Positions 7,037 to 9,908 of a DNA stretch of 9,908 nt are shown here, piece by piece. The position numbers and the translations under genes are program-made. Under the pieces are notes generated by a model. It saw only the letters and a list, made by a program, of their open reading frames with translations, was not told where the DNA came from and ran no database searches. Origin of the DNA: Planctomycetota bacterium (GTDB taxonomy: Bacteria > Planctomycetota > Phycisphaerae > WQYP01); contig JAJZGH010000190.1 in assembly GCA_021798635.1 (NCBI GenBank), positions 1 through 9,908 on the forward strand. The letters are read 5' to 3'. Position 1 is the first letter of the stretch. The number at the start of each line of letters is the position of its first letter.

Positions 7037-9908
7037 CTATCCCAGCGGTGCAAAAAGGGCACGGAGTTCTTCATCACCGAGTTTCAACGGCGTTTGGCCG
7101 GTGTCATCCAGCAGGCCGGCGACCAGTTCGCGCTTGCGCTGTTGCAGGGCCTGGATTTTTTCTTCCACGGTGCCCTGCGTGATAAGCTTGTAGACAAAAA
7201 CTGTTTTATCCTGACCGATGCGATGCGCCCGATCGGTGGCCTGATTTTCCACCGCCGGATTCCACCACGGATCATAGTGAATCACCGTGTCCGCAGCGGT
7301 CAGGTTTAATCCGGTCCCGCCGGCTTTAAGGCTGATTAAAAACACCGGCACCTCGCCACGCTGAAAACTGCGCACCGGTGTATCGCGGTCACGGGTGTCA
7401 CCGGTGAGGCGCACAAATTTAATTTTCAACTCACCGAGCTTCTTTTCAATGAGTTCCAACATGCTGGTGAACTGGGAAAAAAGGAGAATTTTCCGCCCGT
7501 CTTCGATCATGGATGGCAGCGTTTGCGCCAGCCAGTCCAGCTTGGCCGATTCCGTAACCTTTTGCGCGCTGGCCAGCTTAAGCAGCCGCGGATCGCAACA
7601 CACCTGGCGTAATTTCAACAGCGCTTCGAGAATAAAAATGTGGCTGCGGGCCAGACCCATATTGGCGATCTGATCCCGCACGTGGCTTTCCATGGTGACA
7701 CGGATGCTTTCATATAAATCTCTCTGCGCGCCGGAAAGCTCAATTTCCTGAACCATTTCGTTTTTCGGCGGGAGTTCCAACGCCACTTCGCTTTTCCTTC
7801 GCCGCAGTACCAAAGGTGCAATGCGCTGAGCCAGTGCCTTGCGCCGTGAACTGTCGCCGAGTTTTTCAATCGGGTCGCGATATAATTGTCGAAACTGCCG
7901 ATTATTTCCCAGAAAGCCCGGCATCAGGAAATCAAAAATCGCCCAGAGCTCTCCCAAGTGGTTTTCCATGGGTGTCCCGGTTAATGCCAGGCGGTGGCGC
8001 GTGACCAGTTTCCGCGCGGCCTGGGCATAAAGTGTATTGGGGTTTTTTACCATCTGCGCTTCATCGAGTATGACCAGATGATAAGGTTGCTTGGTAAGAA
8101 ATTCTTCATCCCGGGCGAGCAACTGATAACTGGTGACAATCAGATCATATTGGCTCAACTGTTCAAAATGCTCTTTCCGCCCCGAGCCATGCAGGATCAG
8201 CACCCGCAAGTCCGGGGTGAAGCGCTGCGTTTCCTGCCGCCAGTTGCCCATGAGGCTGGTAGGCGCTACCACCAGCGCCGGCCGATCCAGCCGTCCGGCC
8301 TGCTTTTCACACAAAAGATGCGCCAGCGTTTGAACGGTCTTCCCCAGGCCCATGTCATCCGCCAGCACGCCCGAAAGACCGCAATCGCGCAAAAATTGCA
8401 GCCAAGTCAGACCCTGCTGCTGGTATGGACGCAGCGTGGCCGTCAGTCCCGGGGGCGGTTGTGTGGCTGTGGTGGACGCGGTGCGGATGCGTTCGATGAG
8501 ATCGCGCACCTGCTGACTGCCCGACCATTGCCAGCCGTCAACGCCGGCAAATTGCGCCGCCCGCAGCCGATCCGCTCGCAACGGCCCGCTGCCGCTGGCA
8601 TCAAATAATTCCAGCAGCAGATCACGAATGCGTTCCAGCCGCTCAGGTTCCAATCGCACATACCGTCCGTCGGGAAGTTGAATTTCCATCGGTTCTTTCA
8701 GAAACCGATCGCGTGACTGTTCCCCGCGTGCGGCAAATATTTTCCGCAGCAGCGGAACCAGGCTGATCCGCTGATTATCCACAACAATGCCCAGATCCAC
8801 ATTGAACCAATCGCTATTGGATTCACCAATGGCGCTGGTATCCATAAACCAGTCTTCAATTTCCGCGCGGCGCAACTTGCAGGAGGCGTCATATTCAATC
8901 GTCCAGCCTTGCTTCTCCAGGATCGGCATGGCTATGGACATCCAACTCTGCCAGTTTTTCAGATTGTTGAAATCCAGCGTCCATACATACTCTGTTGGGT
9001 AACTATTGGGGACCATCAAATCGCGTTCATCGGTCAAGACCAGTTGTGATGCTTTTAACTGATCGACGCGCCGTTGCTCGCGCTCCCTATCGCGACGGAT
9101 CAAATAGCGCTGTCCATCAATAAATTTGTCAATGATGAACTCCGGATTGGTGGCTGCTATGCGCACCGGGCCGTAAATAAGATCAACCGTGCCCCAATGG
9201 ACAAAGTCATCAATATCCGCAACGTCGTCATTGGTAAAACTCGCCGCGCCGCGCCACAAGCCGCTGTGCAGCGTCAGTACCGTCTGGGACAGTTTATCAA
9301 GCGTGGTAGCCTCGGGAATTGGCGGCGGCGCCGGTAAATGCACAGCCGTCGAAAAATCGGCCATCGCCTTATGGAATCGCGCTGCAATCGATGGAGCCGA
9401 TAGCCACTTTTGCGCCACCTTGACAGGCACTTCCATTTTTACCGGCCCGATGATATTCGCCGGTGCATCCAGATACAGGATGGGAAAACCGGTAAAGACT
9501 TCCGCCGCCGGCGTAACAGTGATGTTGGTGCGCTGCCGAAGGTCGCTTTCCGTAATCCAGTCGGCTTTGCCCGGGCGGGCGTCGCCCCACGTCAGGGGTT
9601 GACCATGAAAGTCCCGGTAATAGCAGCGGCCGGTGGCGACCATTTTTTTCAGCATCTGCGTTGAAAATTCATCATGAATAGAGGCCGCGAGAATGGGATT
9701 ATCCTGGTTAAGTCCCCGTAACATACGAAATATGTACACATCATCATCAGCCACCTCCCGGCTAAATTTTTTCGTAAAGGAAGGCATGTAGGGGCGCGGT
9801 GATGTGAGTGTGCCTCTTTTTGTCACCATCACTTTTAAGATGGCAAACTGCAATAGGTGATTCTTCTCATGGCGCGGCTCGAGCAGATAGATAATGCGTG
9901 TGCAGATC
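7037..9908 (-). CDS. SNF2/HepA-type DEAQ helicase (N-terminus beyond the window)
   Basis: A large cytoplasmic SNF2-superfamily ATPase, expected to translocate on DNA or remodel protein-nucleic acid complexes. The helicase core fills the C-terminal half: motif I DDMGLGKT (Walker A around 8353-8336), motif Ia ALVVAPTSLMGNW, motif II DEAQ (8065-8054), motif III LALTGTPMENHLGELW, then a RecA-like second half with ILLFSQFTSML, AGGTGLNL and RAHRIGQ (around 7230-7210). The N-terminal ~480 visible residues resemble the accessory region of bacterial SNF2 proteins, e.g. ATGRCYYRDFHGQPLTWGDA and WFNVDLGIVVDNQRISLVPL. The frame has no stop up to the right edge: beyond the TTG at 9853 it reads 18 further coding-like residues (ICTRIIYLLEPRHEKNHL). 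TTG 9853 is therefore not the true start, and 956 residues are visible. Related proteins often carry a SWIM zinc finger at the N-terminus, which would lie outside. The stop is TAG at 7039-7037. There is no DEAQ change or frameshift, so the gene looks intact. Confidence 0.95.
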   Translation of the reverse strand, partial: ICTRIIYLLEPRHEKNHLLQFAILKVMVTKRGTLTSPRPYMPSFTKKFSREVADDDVYIFRMLRGLNQDNPILAASIHDEFSTQMLKKMVATGRCYYRDFHGQPLTWGDARPGKADWITESDLRQRTNITVTPAAEVFTGFPILYLDAPANIIGPVKMEVPVKVAQKWLSAPSIAARFHKAMADFSTAVHLPAPPPIPEATTLDKLSQTVLTLHSGLWRGAASFTNDDVADIDDFVHWGTVDLIYGPVRIAATNPEFIIDKFIDGQRYLIRRDREREQRRVDQLKASQLVLTDERDLMVPNSYPTEYVWTLDFNNLKNWQSWMSIAMPILEKQGWTIEYDASCKLRRAEIEDWFMDTSAIGESNSDWFNVDLGIVVDNQRISLVPLLRKIFAARGEQSRDRFLKEPMEIQLPDGRYVRLEPERLERIRDLLLELFDASGSGPLRADRLRAAQFAGVDGWQWSGSQQVRDLIERIRTASTTATQPPPGLTATLRPYQQQGLTWLQFLRDCGLSGVLADDMGLGKTVQTLAHLLCEKQAGRLDRPALVVAPTSLMGNWRQETQRFTPDLRVLILHGSGRKEHFEQLSQYDLIVTSYQLLARDEEFLTKQPYHLVILDEAQMVKNPNTLYAQAARKLVTRHRLALTGTPMENHLGELWAIFDFLMPGFLGNNRQFRQLYRDPIEKLGDSSRRKALAQRIAPLVLRRRKSEVALELPPKNEMVQEIELSGAQRDLYESIRVTMESHVRDQIANMGLARSHIFILEALLKLRQVCCDPRLLKLASAQKVTESAKLDWLAQTLPSMIEDGRKILLFSQFTSMLELIEKKLGELKIKFVRLTGDTRDRDTPVRSFQRGEVPVFLISLKAGGTGLNLTAADTVIHYDPWWNPAVENQATDRAHRIGQDKTVFVYKLITQGTVEEKIQALQQRKRELVAGLLDDTGQTPLKLGDEELRALFAPLG

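Overview
The window looks like a bacterial chromosome segment of moderate-to-high GC. My best guess is the Planctomycetes/PVC side of the tree. That guess is inference, resting on a GroEL whose tail lacks the usual GGM repeat, a moxR–DUF58 pair next to a TPR lipoprotein, and a very large SNF2 helicase. No ribosomal RNA or other decisive taxonomic marker is present. Both edges cut through genes: the left edge removes the first ~232 codons of a groEL gene, and the right edge removes the N-terminus of an SNF2 helicase.

Layout, left to right. (1) Bases 1-932 hold the 3' part of groEL (+). Two stacked intrinsic-terminator hairpins (945-1035) follow it, separating it from the convergent purine genes. 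(2) A minus-strand purE-purK operon (2844 down to 1096) encodes the two-step conversion of AIR to CAIR in de novo purine synthesis. (3) A divergent intergenic region (2845-3197) carries a sigma70-like promoter reading right and a 10-bp palindrome next to a possible purE -10 box reading left. (4) A 72-residue orphan lipoprotein gene (3198-3416, +) appears to end in its own terminator. (5) A 330-bp non-coding stretch (3417-3746) holds short direct repeats, a possible promoter and a GC hairpin. (6) A plus-strand run of three genes follows: a TPR-repeat lipoprotein (3747-4736), a MoxR AAA+ ATPase (4802-5728) and a membrane-anchored DUF58 protein (5795-6994). (7) A minus-strand SNF2/HepA-type DEAQ helicase (7037 to beyond 9908) converges on the DUF58 gene.

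How the genes work together. PurE and PurK are a well-understood pair. MoxR and DUF58 proteins form a widespread conserved pair in which the AAA+ ATPase is thought to act as a chaperone for vWA-like membrane partners. The TPR lipoprotein upstream, with a 65-bp gap and no terminator, may be a periplasmic or envelope scaffold made with them, but this is inference. The other genes are housekeeping or stand-alone. I see no CRISPR array, transposon, tRNA or clear defence system. The points most worth a second look are a substituted nucleotide-contact residue in GroEL, the orphan small lipoprotein with strong expression signals, the TPR-MoxR-DUF58 set with a degenerate metal site in DUF58, and the SNF2 reading frame that continues off the edge.
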